Counted from the first letter of the stretch, positions 1-10,092 are shown. The stretch: DNA of 64,000 bases from Parapedobacter composti (GCF_900112315.1 NZ_FOLL01000013.1:83786-147785), one strand, 5' to 3'. Made by a program: numbers and translations. Notes: a model not told the origin generated them from the sequence alone.

Positions 1-2
1 TT

Positions 3-1544
3 TTATTTGTTTCTATAAAACGGCTTCTGGTCCAATTGTGGATTGTTCTCTACCTCCGTGAGGTGATACGGGAGGAACCAGCTTTCCTTGTCCAGCAGCC
101 TGGCGCGAATAACCTGGTATGACCTTCCCATCGAGTTATTCGTGGCTGACTTTTCCAGCAGCACCCCTTCGTACCCCGGTCGGCGGCCGATGCGCACCGC
201 AGCGAACCATTCTTTACCCTCAAAACCGAGTTCAAACTCCCGCTCCATCAGCAACCTTGCCATAAACTCGGTTCCTTCGCCGCTCTCACCCGGCAATAAC
301 GGAGGAATGTTGCAACGTTCGCGAACGATGTTAATGAGTTGCTCGGCCTCGGGATACCGGTTAAGCATGGCATAGGCTTCAGCTTTCATAAATAGCACTT
401 CCCTATACCGGTAGAAGATGTAATTCGCCGTACGGGCATTACCCGGCCGGTAGGACACCTGGTAAGGAGCTGTCCCGATAAACTTATAAATTTCTGCTGC
501 GGCTCCGTAACCGTTGCTGATACCGCTGGCACCCAGCATGGCAAACGACCTAAGCCGGATGGTATCGGAGGTCACATATCCCGGCAATACCGGAGGGTAC
601 AATATCTCCTGGGCATTGACAGAAAGATTGGCCGAATTGGCAAGGTAACGCTCCCCGTTGGTATCGCCCCTGGAAGCATATGCAAACCAGTTGTACAATG
701 GCGATACCGGCCCCAGCTGGCTATACTGATATTCAAAAATACTTTCGTTGGAATTACCCGGATTGAAGATCGTATACCACGCCAGGGGCCCCACCAGCGA
801 ACCGGCATATTGCGCCTCCAACTGCTCACACAGGGTTATGCAGCCCGCATAATCATTACGCCAGAGCTTCACGTCGGCCCATAATGCCCGTACCGCATTC
901 TTGGTTATCCGGCCAAACCTGTTACTCACATTATCAAAGCCCTCCGGAGCGTCATCCAGTGCCCGCTGAAGATCGCTTTCAATGAAATCGAGCACAGCTT
1001 CTTCCGAAGACGGCGAAGTATCGAATTTCTGATTATCAGATTCATAAGGCTCATTAATGATAGGCACCTCTTTGAATGCCCGCACGAGGTAAAAGTAGTT
1101 CAACGCCCGCAATGCATGGGCCTCCCCCATCATCGACCGGAGCTCGGCCGGGCTGAATGTATTATCGCGATCCAAAGCCGAAGGCGCGTTCTTGATGAAC
1201 GAATTGATCCAGGTAATCGAGCGGTATACCGAAGCCCAGGAAAGCAATCCGTTGGTTGGATAGATATCATGCGACATGAACTGTCCGTATGAATTGTTGA
1301 ATGCGTCGCCGGTTCCCGGCGCATACGCGCTCGAACGGACGTCACCCCAAACATGATAGCTGTTCAGGTTACTGTGCAGGGACGTGTATAATCCGATGAG
1401 GGAAGAATACACCTGATCCCGGTTCTGCCAGAATTCATCGTGCACCAGGTTGTCAGGCACATCAACGTCCAGGATACTGTCGCATGAGGTGATTAGCACC
1501 ATGCACAGCCCGAGGATACCGTATTTTATTTTCGCTGTCATCAT
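3..1544 (-). CDS. SusD/RagB-family outer-membrane glycan-binding lipoprotein (locus 1)
   Basis: A 513-residue protein that partners SusC at the cell surface and presents glycan fragments to the transporter. The N-terminus is a lipoprotein signal ending in LITSC, with the lipidated Cys at about residue 21. The body carries the SusD hallmarks: an early helical region with NSFIKNAP and GEAHALRALNYFYLVRAF, and a C-terminal segment with RYREVLFMKAEAYAML and ERCNIPPLL followed by LMEREFELGFEGKEWF. The length is normal for the family. It lies 15 bp after the SusC stop and is the last gene of the locus visible at the window edge. The stop codon is inside the window, so the gene is complete. The family is certain; the ligand can only be inferred from the sialidase and sulfatase neighbours. 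Confidence 0.95.
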   Translation of the reverse strand: MMTAKIKYGILGLCMVLITSCDSILDVDVPDNLVHDEFWQNRDQVYSSLIGLYTSLHSNLNSYHVWGDVRSSAYAPGTGDAFNNSYGQFMSHDIYPTNGLLSWASVYRSITWINSFIKNAPSALDRDNTFSPAELRSMMGEAHALRALNYFYLVRAFKEVPIINEPYESDNQKFDTSPSSEEAVLDFIESDLQRALDDAPEGFDNVSNRFGRITKNAVRALWADVKLWRNDYAGCITLCEQLEAQYAGSLVGPLAWYTIFNPGNSNESIFEYQYSQLGPVSPLYNWFAYASRGDTNGERYLANSANLSVNAQEILYPPVLPGYVTSDTIRLRSFAMLGASGISNGYGAAAEIYKFIGTAPYQVSYRPGNARTANYIFYRYREVLFMKAEAYAMLNRYPEAEQLINIVRERCNIPPLLPGESGEGTEFMARLLMEREFELGFEGKEWFAAVRIGRRPGYEGVLLEKSATNNSMGRSYQVIRARLLDKESWFLPYHLTEVENNPQLDQKPFYRNK

Positions 1545-1559
1545 CTTCGTATTGTCTTG

Positions 1560-4500
1560 TTAGAATGTAGCCCTCAATCCCAATGTATACTGCCTCGCCG
1601 GCGCTGTGGTGGCCCGGTCAACACCAAATAACAGCACGCTCCCAGTAATCGGCACCTCCGGATCCACACCGAGGTAATTCGTCCATGTATACAGGTTATA
1701 TCCCGTCACGAACACGCTCAGCTGACGTATTCCGAGCCCCAGGCGATCTGTAAATGTCCGGTCGGCATTGTAAGTCAACGACACCGTCTTCAGCCGCAGG
1801 TACGAAGCGTCTTCCACCCAGCGCGACGAAGCCGCACGGTTCCAGGCATTGTCTGGCTGCGCCCTCGGAATATCGGTGATGTCGCCCTGCCGCCGCCAGC
1901 GGGCCAGTATCGACCGCGACTGGTTATGGGAAAAGGACATTTGTTCCATCTGTATCCGGGTACCGTTGATGACATCATTCCCGTATTGGTATTGGAAATT
2001 AGCGGTAAGCACCCAGTTCCGGTAGTTCAGTGTGTTGTTCCATCCGCCGAAAAATAAGGGGTTGGCATCGCCAATCTGCACACGGTCCAGCTCGTTGATG
2101 ATGCCGTCGCCATTAATATCCGCATAAATCATATCCCCCCCTTTGAACTGATGGCCCGTATTGGAACCAAACCGCATATACTTTGGCGTCACGCCATCGG
2201 CTTCGTAAATAATGCTGCCGTCCGGCGCACGGAGTATCGCATCGGCATCGGTGGCGTATACCCCCAGCGCTCGGTAAGCGTAAAAACCGCCGATGACATC
2301 GCCTGGATACAATCTCGAAGAAAAGCCGCCCACGGTGGCCGAAAACGCATCTTCGTTAAACTGGTCGGGCAAGCTCAGCAACCGGTTCTTGTTGGTCGCG
2401 ATGTTGAAAAATGACTTCCAGCGAACCCGTGTTTCGCTGCCTTTTAGAATGACCGCGGTTATCCCCAATTCCAGTCCCGAATTGCGCACCCGGCCAAAAT
2501 TCGTATATTGGTTTTCGTATCCCAACGTGGAAGACAAACGTTCCTGCAACAGCAGGTCATTCGTTGTACGGGTATAGTAATCGAACTGGCCGGACAGGCG
2601 GTTGTCAAACAAACTCCAGTCTATACCGACGTTATACTCAGTGGTCCGCTCCTCCCGGATATTGTCATTGGCAAACTTTGAAGGATAGATGTACGTTTCG
2701 CCCATGTAACCGATACCGGTGCTATAAGCAATATCATAAAGGTTCAACACATTCGGTAAATTGCCGGTGATGCCGAATGCGAAACGCGGCTTAATCGCGT
2801 TGACCCATTTCACGTCGGTTAGGAAAGATTCCCTCGCCATGTCCCACGCAGCGCCGATGGCGGGAAAAATGGAATAGGGGTTATCACTGCCGTAGCGTGA
2901 GTCGCCCTCGGTTTTCCCGGTTACGGTCAGGAAATACCGATCGTGCATGGCATAATGCCCCTGCAAAAACATTCCCAGGTACTTCCGTGTACCGAACTTG
3001 CCTCTGGCACCGGCTATAATCGCCGAAGCATCAGCTGCCCTCAGCTGCGGCGAACTGCCATTGAAATACGTTACCTCCATGGAATTGTCCCGGTCAATAT
3101 TCAGGTTGAACACGCCGGTGAAGGTAAGCCGGTGATTATCCTGCCGTAAAGCCGACCATATCAGGCGGTTGTTGTTGTTAATCATCAGTTGGTATCCTTC
3201 GGTTTGGTGCCCCGCATTGTAAAGATCTTCGCCCGGCAAGGCATCTGTGGCATACCCCGGAAGGAAATACTCATCGGCCGATTCACGGAAGTCAGCCGAA
3301 AACTGCGAACGGAACTCCAGGTTCTCCAGTATGGTGTAGTCGACCGACGTCGATGCCATAAACCGGTTGGCCCTACTCAAGTAAGTAGAATAATCGATGA
3401 GTGCCAAGGGATTATAGCGGGAATGGCTCGACACACCGGCATTGCGATTCACAAAATAATTCAACCCGTTTTTGGAATAAATCGGAAAATAGGCCGGCGT
3501 TTCCCGCGAAAACAATACCGGATTGATTTCCTGGTTGCCGTTCGTAACCGGATGCCGCTGCCCCCGCTTATCCGTCAGCGAGTTCGTATACGTCAGATCG
3601 GCCGAAACCCTCAGCTTGTCGGAAACCGTATAGTTCAAATTAAACCGGGTATTGAACCGGTCATACCCCGTTCCCTTAGTGGTACCGTATTGATTGGTAT
3701 ATCCCAGCCCCCAGTAGTAGTTAATCCGTTCGCCGCCACCGCTCAACGCCGTATTGTATTGCTGGTAAACACCCGTCCGTGTGATGGCATCCACCCAGTC
3801 CGTATTGTTATTGAACATCCACGCGTCATCCCGTGTCAGATCGCCCCGTAGCTGGGGGTGTGCGGTCCCGTCGTCAGCCCCACCGGTCCACCGCTCAATA
3901 TAATAGATGCGTTGCTCGTCGCCCGAGAGCATGGGGATGGTACGGGGCACTTCCGTCAGCGTAAACCGGGAGTTGAACGTCAGTTGCGGCCTCCCCCGCT
4001 TACCGCGTTTTGTCTTGATGACAATAACCCCATTAGCGCCACGGGAGCCGTACAGCGCCGTAGCGGACGCATCCTTCAGGATGTCAATAGATTCGATATC
4101 CGACGGATCGAGATCACCTATCGGGCTGAATCCGAAATCCGAAATACTTTCCACTTGGTAATTGCTGCCAATGACTTCCGAACCGTCTACAATCCACAAC
4201 GGATCGTTGATGCCCGAGATGCTGGAAATACCACGTATCCTGATGGATGCCGAAGCGCCCGGGTCGCCGCTGGCAGCCACCACCTGCAGTCCAGGCGCCA
4301 TTCCCTGCAATAGCTGGTCGACCGATGCCACCGGCATATTCTCCACCCCCGTGAGGTCGACCGACGCGATGGAACTCGACAGCTCTCGCCTGTCAATGGT
4401 GAGAAAGCCCAAATCGGCCTTCTGTTGCTGCCGCTGTCCGGTAATTTCCACCACCTCCAATTGCTGCTGATCCGATACCAGAACCACTTCAAAAACCGGG

Positions 4501-4790
4501 TGCTGCCCGGATTGCAGCCGGAATTCCTGACTTTGGTAACCTACATTCGAAAACCGGATTTTGACGGCGTCCGGATGCCGGGAAAGCTCGAAAATCCCTT
4601 CTTTATTCGTCCGCCCCCCGCTTAATATCAGATTGTTGGCATTCACCAACGTCACCGACACATCCGAAAGCGGCACCCCCACTGCTTCCCCATAAACCCT
4701 GCCCCTGAGCACCTCCTGCGCGAAGGCACCGTTGAGCAAGCCTAAAAGCAGCATGACCGATACATTCAGTTTAATACATTTACGCTTCAT
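1560..4790 (-). CDS. SusC/RagA-family TonB-dependent outer-membrane transporter (locus 1)
   Basis: About 1076 residues; imports glycan oligomers across the outer membrane using TonB energy. The chosen start is the ATG at 4790, which gives a signal peptide MKRKCIKLNVSVMLLL...AFAQ. The open frame continues upstream only into the preceding gene. Domains in order: carboxypeptidase-regulatory-like domain (about 25-110), plug domain with VENMPVASVDQLLQGMAPGL, the SusC-type segment IRIRGISSISG and DILKDASATALYGSRGANGV, then a long beta-barrel ending in aromatic ATF. It follows the fasciclin gene by 16 bp and precedes SusD by 15 bp, so the three are surely cotranscribed. Family certain, substrate inferred. 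Confidence 0.95.
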   Translation of the reverse strand: MKRKCIKLNVSVMLLLGLLNGAFAQEVLRGRVYGEAVGVPLSDVSVTLVNANNLILSGGRTNKEGIFELSRHPDAVKIRFSNVGYQSQEFRLQSGQHPVFEVVLVSDQQQLEVVEITGQRQQQKADLGFLTIDRRELSSSIASVDLTGVENMPVASVDQLLQGMAPGLQVVAASGDPGASASIRIRGISSISGINDPLWIVDGSEVIGSNYQVESISDFGFSPIGDLDPSDIESIDILKDASATALYGSRGANGVIVIKTKRGKRGRPQLTFNSRFTLTEVPRTIPMLSGDEQRIYYIERWTGGADDGTAHPQLRGDLTRDDAWMFNNNTDWVDAITRTGVYQQYNTALSGGGERINYYWGLGYTNQYGTTKGTGYDRFNTRFNLNYTVSDKLRVSADLTYTNSLTDKRGQRHPVTNGNQEINPVLFSRETPAYFPIYSKNGLNYFVNRNAGVSSHSRYNPLALIDYSTYLSRANRFMASTSVDYTILENLEFRSQFSADFRESADEYFLPGYATDALPGEDLYNAGHQTEGYQLMINNNNRLIWSALRQDNHRLTFTGVFNLNIDRDNSMEVTYFNGSSPQLRAADASAIIAGARGKFGTRKYLGMFLQGHYAMHDRYFLTVTGKTEGDSRYGSDNPYSIFPAIGAAWDMARESFLTDVKWVNAIKPRFAFGITGNLPNVLNLYDIAYSTGIGYMGETYIYPSKFANDNIREERTTEYNVGIDWSLFDNRLSGQFDYYTRTTNDLLLQERLSSTLGYENQYTNFGRVRNSGLELGITAVILKGSETRVRWKSFFNIATNKNRLLSLPDQFNEDAFSATVGGFSSRLYPGDVIGGFYAYRALGVYATDADAILRAPDGSIIYEADGVTPKYMRFGSNTGHQFKGGDMIYADINGDGIINELDRVQIGDANPLFFGGWNNTLNYRNWVLTANFQYQYGNDVINGTRIQMEQMSFSHNQSRSILARWRRQGDITDIPRAQPDNAWNRAASSRWVEDASYLRLKTVSLTYNADRTFTDRLGLGIRQLSVFVTGYNLYTWTNYLGVDPEVPITGSVLLFGVDRATTAPARQYTLGLRATF

Positions 4791-4806
4791 ATCGTGATCG
4801 AAAGGT

Positions 4807-6753
4807 TTAGAATAATTGGTTAATCTGATGAACCACTCCGTTGTTCCCTTGCGCATTTGCGAGCACCACGGGAATCTCTTTACCGCTGGCATCGCTGATG
4901 CGGAACGTTTCCCATGCCCCGTTGATTCCCATGGACTCACCGTTCTTGTTGGCAATACGACCATTAAATACCCCATCGGAAAATATGTAACGGTTCTGGA
5001 TGATATACCTATTGACAAACCGCGTCAGCTCACTTTCCGTCATAGCGTTCAGGTCAATCCCGGCCTGTTGGATTGCTGCATTGCTGGGCGCGAAAACGGT
5101 AAACGTAAAAAAGCCGGTCAGCTGCAACTGGGCGGCCATCCCCGTCCGATCCAACGCATCGGCAAAAAGTGAAAATTGTGGAACCGCCTTAATCAAGGAA
5201 TAGACACTCCATTGCATATCCTGCTTATCGATTGGCGTCAGGAAACCATCGATCTCGAAAATCGCGCCGTTGATACGCTCCCAAACAGGCGTACTGGTGA
5301 GCAATTGCACGGAATGGCCGGTATAATCATAAAAGTGACCGTCATCATACAATACATGGCCATAGTCCGTTGCATAAAAGCGCTTCCGGAAACCGCCATC
5401 TTCCCGAATATCGAGGTTCAGTACCCCTGTCCGGCATTGCTGAAGCCGATACTCTCGTTCCTCAGGTAGCATATCCGCGGCCAAGGGGAATCCCCATACA
5501 TCATCTGGCTGAACAAGTAGAGTTTTCTTCGGATGCTGGAAAGACAGCCCGTCCGTCAAACCCGTATTCAGGTTCGTCCGTTCAAACATCCAGTACCACT
5601 GACTATACACCTTATGCTTCATATAAATGCCCCCCTCCAGGCTGTTCATCTCTGCCGACTCGATGAGCCGGTTGGTCTTGAAGATGACACTGTTGCTGGC
5701 GGGCACCGACCCGGTGATAACGCTGGAAATGTCGTCCACTAAATATACATACGCCCTGCTCTCCCGAAGCCCGCCATCCTCCTTGCTCACCAAATCGCTT
5801 TTAAAATACAGGTTTGGAATTTGCGATGCCCGTATCAAAGATGCCATCACCCGTTGAGGCACAGAATCAATGGTATTGTCCAGATCCGGTAGATAGGGCT
5901 CGAAATAGGCCATAATGGCGTCATCCGTCGGCACCAGCAGCGTGCTTTGCACTTGCTCATCCGCCAGGTTGCGCCCCACGGAATAGGTTTTGTACAGCGT
6001 GGTATCCACCCAGCCAAACTCATCTTTTTCGCCGAGCACAAAAGATGCATGTTTCTCCTGCCAGCTACTGAACAGGGAAGTTTCCGGGTCACGTGCTAGC
6101 GCCTCGTCGGTTCGCGGCAATACCATGAGCGGCGTTTCCAGCACGTGGATAACCCCGTTGCTCGCCCCGATGTCCCGATCGGTATCCGAAATGCGGGCCC
6201 CTTCTACCATGAACCCTCCCGGTTCAACACTTTCTCCGAACAAGCCGGCGTAGTCTTGAGGTTGCATTTGAAAGAAGTAAGGCGTAAAGAACCGCACCGG
6301 TTTGCCGGGTGTCTTGCCTTCTGCCCTCGACCGGTACCAGGTAGCCCGGCTCCTGCCCACATTGGTTGTGGCCGCAAGGTAGCGCTGCTCAATATTATAC
6401 TGGTAGTACATGCCGCTGATGAAGTGGTAGTTGATGAATTTACGTAACTCTTCTTCAGGCACCGCATCCAAAGAAGAGTAGCCCAGCTGCGAAAAATAGG
6501 CCTGCACATGTTCATCCAACGGTGCCAAACAGGTATATATAGCCGCCTCCCCCAGCGTGCTCCTCAGCTTCAGCCGGTCGATAGCATCCACAAAGGCCGT
6601 AAACCGCCCGTCTTCCTCAAGAACCTGGATAATGTTCTTGTCCAAGGTACTCTTCGGATTATAATACTCCGTAATATTCTTAGCGCATCCTCCCAGAAAA
6701 AGGGAGATAGCCACGCTAATCAGAAGACCGAACAAACGTTGATATGTCATCAT
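4807..6753 (-). CDS. Multi-domain fasciclin (FAS1) surface lipoprotein
   Basis: 648 residues with a lipoprotein signal (SLFLGGC, Cys about residue 23). The last 130 residues are a clear FAS1 domain: SVYSLIKAVPQFSLFADALDRTG, then FTVFAPSNAAIQQAG, LTRFVNRYIIQNRY and a terminal GVVHQINQLF (fragments quoted separately along the domain). A second FAS1-like unit spans about 38-215 (VDAIDRLKLRSTLGEAAIYT, FINYHFISG, NGVIHVLETPL). The middle (about 225-510) looks like one or two degenerate copies. FAS1 domains mediate adhesion or glycan and protein binding. The position between sialidase and SusC is where surface glycan-binding proteins of such loci often lie, so it may do that job here (inference). 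M1 and M2 are adjacent; either could be the start. Confidence 0.85.
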   Translation of the reverse strand: MMTYQRLFGLLISVAISLFLGGCAKNITEYYNPKSTLDKNIIQVLEEDGRFTAFVDAIDRLKLRSTLGEAAIYTCLAPLDEHVQAYFSQLGYSSLDAVPEEELRKFINYHFISGMYYQYNIEQRYLAATTNVGRSRATWYRSRAEGKTPGKPVRFFTPYFFQMQPQDYAGLFGESVEPGGFMVEGARISDTDRDIGASNGVIHVLETPLMVLPRTDEALARDPETSLFSSWQEKHASFVLGEKDEFGWVDTTLYKTYSVGRNLADEQVQSTLLVPTDDAIMAYFEPYLPDLDNTIDSVPQRVMASLIRASQIPNLYFKSDLVSKEDGGLRESRAYVYLVDDISSVITGSVPASNSVIFKTNRLIESAEMNSLEGGIYMKHKVYSQWYWMFERTNLNTGLTDGLSFQHPKKTLLVQPDDVWGFPLAADMLPEEREYRLQQCRTGVLNLDIREDGGFRKRFYATDYGHVLYDDGHFYDYTGHSVQLLTSTPVWERINGAIFEIDGFLTPIDKQDMQWSVYSLIKAVPQFSLFADALDRTGMAAQLQLTGFFTFTVFAPSNAAIQQAGIDLNAMTESELTRFVNRYIIQNRYIFSDGVFNGRIANKNGESMGINGAWETFRISDASGKEIPVVLANAQGNNGVVHQINQLF

Positions 6754-6790
6754 AATTCGTATGCTTATGGTATAATAACTTGGCCGTTGC

Positions 6791-8440
6791 TCAACGCTGG
6801 TATTCGCTGATGTCTATCCGTTGGAAAACCAGGTCTGCCTGGCTGCTCTCATATAAGATGCCGATATGCCGCTCATCCACCGTAGTCAGACAGGAATATC
6901 CCCGGCCTCGCCCTTCGTCCAGCAATATCCAATCCGCCTGCGGCCAGCTATTGCCGTCGTCATGGCTGATTTTGACGGTTATGTGCTCCCTGAACTCTTT
7001 GGAATTGGGGTTGGAAAACAATAACATGGACCGAGGCTTACTCCTTTTTTTATAATCATGCCTGAATAGACTCGCCATGCACACCGGTTCCGGGAGTGCA
7101 TTGAAAGATGACGGATGTTCGCTCCACGACTTGCCCAAATCACGTGTTACGGCAACGGCGCGCCCGTTGTCATCGCCTAATTTACCCTTATTTGCGCTGC
7201 AGCGCATATTGAGCATCAGCTGTCCGTCGCTGAGTTGTACTACAGCACATTCCGTCACCCCTTGGTAGGCGGCCTGGCTGGTCTTCCATGTATTGCCTCC
7301 ATCGGTGCTGTAGGTAATGTTTGAAAACGACCTTCCCCTTGCATCCCTCCCCTGCGTCGGCAATACCAACGTACCGTCGGCCAGTGTGATACCATTACCC
7401 GGGGCAGGTGCCCATAACCACCAGTCTTCCTTTTTGCACATCCGGGTCAGGTTTATCGGTTCGCTCCATGTTTTTCCGTCATCGGTGCTTTTCACTATCA
7501 GAAACTGCGACGTTTCACGCACTCCATATCCGGGCTGGGATCCTTTATTTCGCCATTGGTGGTTCCAGTCATCGCTTTGCTCGTTGAGCCCTTCCAGCCA
7601 CCGGCCCTGTTCATTGATGACACCGTGCATCCATAATCCGGCTATGTAGATCGCGTCCGAATTTTTGTCTACCAGTACACAGGCATCAGACACCCCGTTG
7701 AATTTCTGGGGCAAGCCGCCCCATTCACCCATATCCATGGTGATCTGTAAAGGCTCCCAACTCTGTCCGTTATCTGTACTCCGGTGCAGCCCGATATCCA
7801 TGTGTCCTTGCAGGTCACGCCCACTATCGTAACGGGCATCAAATATGGCCAGTAAGGTGCCCTTATTGGTCCGTGCCAGACCAGGAATGCGCGATGTATG
7901 CACGCCGTCCTGTCGGTGCTGCCGCACCGCCACACCAACACGCTGTGTTTCAACACCTTCCGCTGCATTAGCCGTTATCGTACGCCCATCGGCGGTTATC
8001 GATACGCAGGTCGCCGAAACGACATGGTCCAGATTCGTATCTCCGTTCAATCCATAAGCTACCCAGAAATAATGTTCGCCCCCCTCCAATGGCTGTGCTC
8101 CGGTGATACGGACTTCCTCTTGCCCACCAGCCGACTGCCCGAAAAGCTGTTTATCAGCCTTCTTCATCGCTGTTATCGATGAGTCCTTTCCGGTATAATA
8201 AATCCGTACCGCTTTGATATCACCCGTGGCCGTGGTTCCCCTCGTAGATAACGCAAAAGCATTGAGGTGCGTACGGTCGGCAACCGTCACCTTGATTTGC
8301 AATACGGGATTATCCGGTTTGTTGATTAACACCGGCAACTGATACCGGCGCTGAAACGCCGATAGCGGATCACCCGTACCGGCCATAACCTGGCCGATTG
8401 TCAATGAAAGCAAAACAAAAAAACTGCAGATTCGATTCAT
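6791..8440 (-). CDS. nanH: GH33 exo-alpha-sialidase
   Basis: 549 residues, secreted (signal peptide ending near residue 20). Hydrolyses terminal sialic acids from glycoconjugates. The N-terminal part (about 25-165) matches the beta-sandwich module found in Bacteroides-type sialidases. The six-bladed propeller follows. Visible hallmarks: SRIPGL with the carboxylate-binding Arg184; Asp boxes at 221-228, 318-325, 378-385 and 492-499 (S-x-D-x-G-x-x-W); Glu397 in VTECAVVQL; Arg413 in LNMRCS; Tyr515 in GRGYSCLT, the expected nucleophile context. All key residues are present, so it is probably active. It lies 39 bp after the PKD/LamG gene and 37 bp before the fasciclin gene, in one operon. The symbol follows Bacteroides usage. 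Confidence 0.9.
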   Translation of the reverse strand: MNRICSFFVLLSLTIGQVMAGTGDPLSAFQRRYQLPVLINKPDNPVLQIKVTVADRTHLNAFALSTRGTTATGDIKAVRIYYTGKDSSITAMKKADKQLFGQSAGGQEEVRITGAQPLEGGEHYFWVAYGLNGDTNLDHVVSATCVSITADGRTITANAAEGVETQRVGVAVRQHRQDGVHTSRIPGLARTNKGTLLAIFDARYDSGRDLQGHMDIGLHRSTDNGQSWEPLQITMDMGEWGGLPQKFNGVSDACVLVDKNSDAIYIAGLWMHGVINEQGRWLEGLNEQSDDWNHQWRNKGSQPGYGVRETSQFLIVKSTDDGKTWSEPINLTRMCKKEDWWLWAPAPGNGITLADGTLVLPTQGRDARGRSFSNITYSTDGGNTWKTSQAAYQGVTECAVVQLSDGQLMLNMRCSANKGKLGDDNGRAVAVTRDLGKSWSEHPSSFNALPEPVCMASLFRHDYKKRSKPRSMLLFSNPNSKEFREHITVKISHDDGNSWPQADWILLDEGRGRGYSCLTTVDERHIGILYESSQADLVFQRIDISEYQR

Positions 8441-8479
8441 ATCACTTTTTCGTTAAATATCTATGCATTAAGAGCGGCA

Positions 8480-9985
8480 CTACCGTAAATCAAACAACGC
8501 CTTAACTTCTTGCCCGCTCAACGCGCGACCATATACCAGGAAATCATCGAGCAAACCGTTGTAATGGTTCGTATACGACCCTCCGCCTCCCGTTTCTTGC
8601 GCGCCAATCTTGAAGGGCTGTTCACTCGATACATTTCTTGATGCAGGCGCGGTACCCTCACGCACCAACACTCCATCAACATATACCCGTGACACCCGTC
8701 CCTCTCGCACACACACCACCTGGTGCCACTGGCCATCAGCCACGCCGTCTGCGATATTCAGGATGGTACTGCCACTCCCATCTTCCACACAGAATCTGAT
8801 TTTCCGGTCCGTCACATTGTCCCCAAGCCGGAGCCATGCCTGATTATCCCCGCCAGCGTTCGCTCCGCTTTCGTTCCAAATGGTCATTCGGCCTGTATTG
8901 GAGGTATTCAACCAACACGAAATCGTAAAATCGCCAGTGCCGAAATTGAACGCCGGATGGTCCGCTACCAGCAACAGGCCCGAACCGTTAAACTGTGCCG
9001 CGGTTCCGCCGCCAACCCGGCCTTGGCCGTTAAAGGCCACGTTGCCGATTATAGATGGATGCAGTGCCGAAGGCCCAAGGTCGGTGCCCCCGCCATCCAA
9101 TGGGTAATAGGCCACCAAGCCATCAGAAGGCACAACCAGTATATAACCTTCCTTGGTTTTTGTGTCTGTGGTGATTTCATCGTAAGCTTCCAGCGTGACG
9201 GCATACCGTCCCGGTGCGGGGTATACCACAGTGGGATTCTCCTCGGTTGATGTGGCCGGGCTGCCCCCCTCGAAAGTCCATCGCCACCCACTGACATCTC
9301 CCTGGCTCCTATTTTGAAAAGTCACGGTCCCGCCCGCCACTATTCCTGCTATGCCAACGGTAAAATCAGCCTGCGGCGGGTTGGCACTTATCACAGTCAG
9401 GTATTCTTCCCGCACAACGGTGTGGCTCCCCCCCGGATGGGATACCGTCAACCTCACCCCGTAGATTCCAGGCCGCGCAAACACAACTTCAGGATGCTGT
9501 TCGTCAGAGGTAGCCACCGTCCCTGCTGCATTATAAAACTCCCATTGCCAGAATTCCGGCATCCCGGCAGAGGCATCGGTAAACCGCACGGGATCGCCAG
9601 CCGGCACGGTGACCGATTCCGTGGTGAAATCCGCAACCAGGTCCTGATATCCAACCGTTATGAAATCAGGGATAGTAACGGTAGCCACCTTGTTCTCCCT
9701 GCGCACCTCTAACGTAACCGCATAGCTGCCCACCGTCTCATAAATAGCTATCGGACTGTGCGCAAAGGAGGTTTCCGGACTGCCACCCTCGAAAATCCAA
9801 CTCCACTGCGAAGGAAGACCTTCAGAAACGTCGCGGAAAGTTACGGTATCGCCCACTTTGATTTGGCGGCGATCCGCCTCGAATGCCGCCTCCAAAGGCG
9901 GATCGAAACGGAGTTCATCCTCTATGGAACATGAAACAGCCACCAAGAAGCAACAACAGGTAATAATTGTGTATTTGTTTATCAT
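8480..9985 (-). CDS. Lipoprotein with three PKD domains and a C-terminal LamG-like domain
   Basis: 501 residues; lipoprotein signal LVAVSC with Cys at about 19. Three consecutive PKD domains occupy about 30-112, 113-200 and 205-285. Each shows the W-x-W/F-GGSP-(x)-T-S-x-x-x-P-x-V-Y-x-x-G-Y/R-A-V-T-L-E pattern. The C-terminal 210 residues are a concanavalin-like LamG fold (LVAYYPLDGGGTDLG, FTISCWLNTS, QWHQVVCVREGRVSRVYVDG, LDDFLVYGRALSGQEV). No catalytic motif is seen. It most likely serves as a surface carbohydrate-binding protein. It is the first gene of the sialidase-fasciclin-SusC-SusD operon, with its own promoter and operator 100 bp upstream. Confidence 0.88.
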   Translation of the reverse strand: MINKYTIITCCCFLVAVSCSIEDELRFDPPLEAAFEADRRQIKVGDTVTFRDVSEGLPSQWSWIFEGGSPETSFAHSPIAIYETVGSYAVTLEVRRENKVATVTIPDFITVGYQDLVADFTTESVTVPAGDPVRFTDASAGMPEFWQWEFYNAAGTVATSDEQHPEVVFARPGIYGVRLTVSHPGGSHTVVREEYLTVISANPPQADFTVGIAGIVAGGTVTFQNRSQGDVSGWRWTFEGGSPATSTEENPTVVYPAPGRYAVTLEAYDEITTDTKTKEGYILVVPSDGLVAYYPLDGGGTDLGPSALHPSIIGNVAFNGQGRVGGGTAAQFNGSGLLLVADHPAFNFGTGDFTISCWLNTSNTGRMTIWNESGANAGGDNQAWLRLGDNVTDRKIRFCVEDGSGSTILNIADGVADGQWHQVVCVREGRVSRVYVDGVLVREGTAPASRNVSSEQPFKIGAQETGGGGSYTNHYNGLLDDFLVYGRALSGQEVKALFDLR

Positions 9986-10075
9986 ATTCAGGAAATTCAG
10001 TCGGTTCGCTCCAACAAACGTTTATACCATCGCTATAACCGTATTGATTGTTTCATTATAATTGGTTTTAGTTCT

Positions 10076-10088
10076 TATGTAGAACATA
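10076..10088. promoter_or_regulatory. Putative GntR operator in front of the PKD/sialidase/SusCD operon
   Basis: Palindrome TATGT-AGA-ACATA. The core GTnnnAC agrees with operators known for FadR-subfamily GntR regulators. It lies 4 bp downstream of the -7 box at 10093-10100, over the expected transcription start. The same 13 bp at the same distance stand before the sulfatase gene. Binding by the nearby regulator is inferred. Confidence 0.65.
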
Positions 10089-10092
10089 TTTA

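Noticed and set aside
3189..3851. 220-codon plus-strand frame within SusC
   Set aside because: Mirrors the SusC barrel codons; product is Arg/Ile-rich without any motif.
4791..5018. Upstream extension of SusC to codon 5018
   Set aside because: It overlaps the fasciclin gene end and removes the signal peptide from the N-terminus; the ATG at 4790 fits better.
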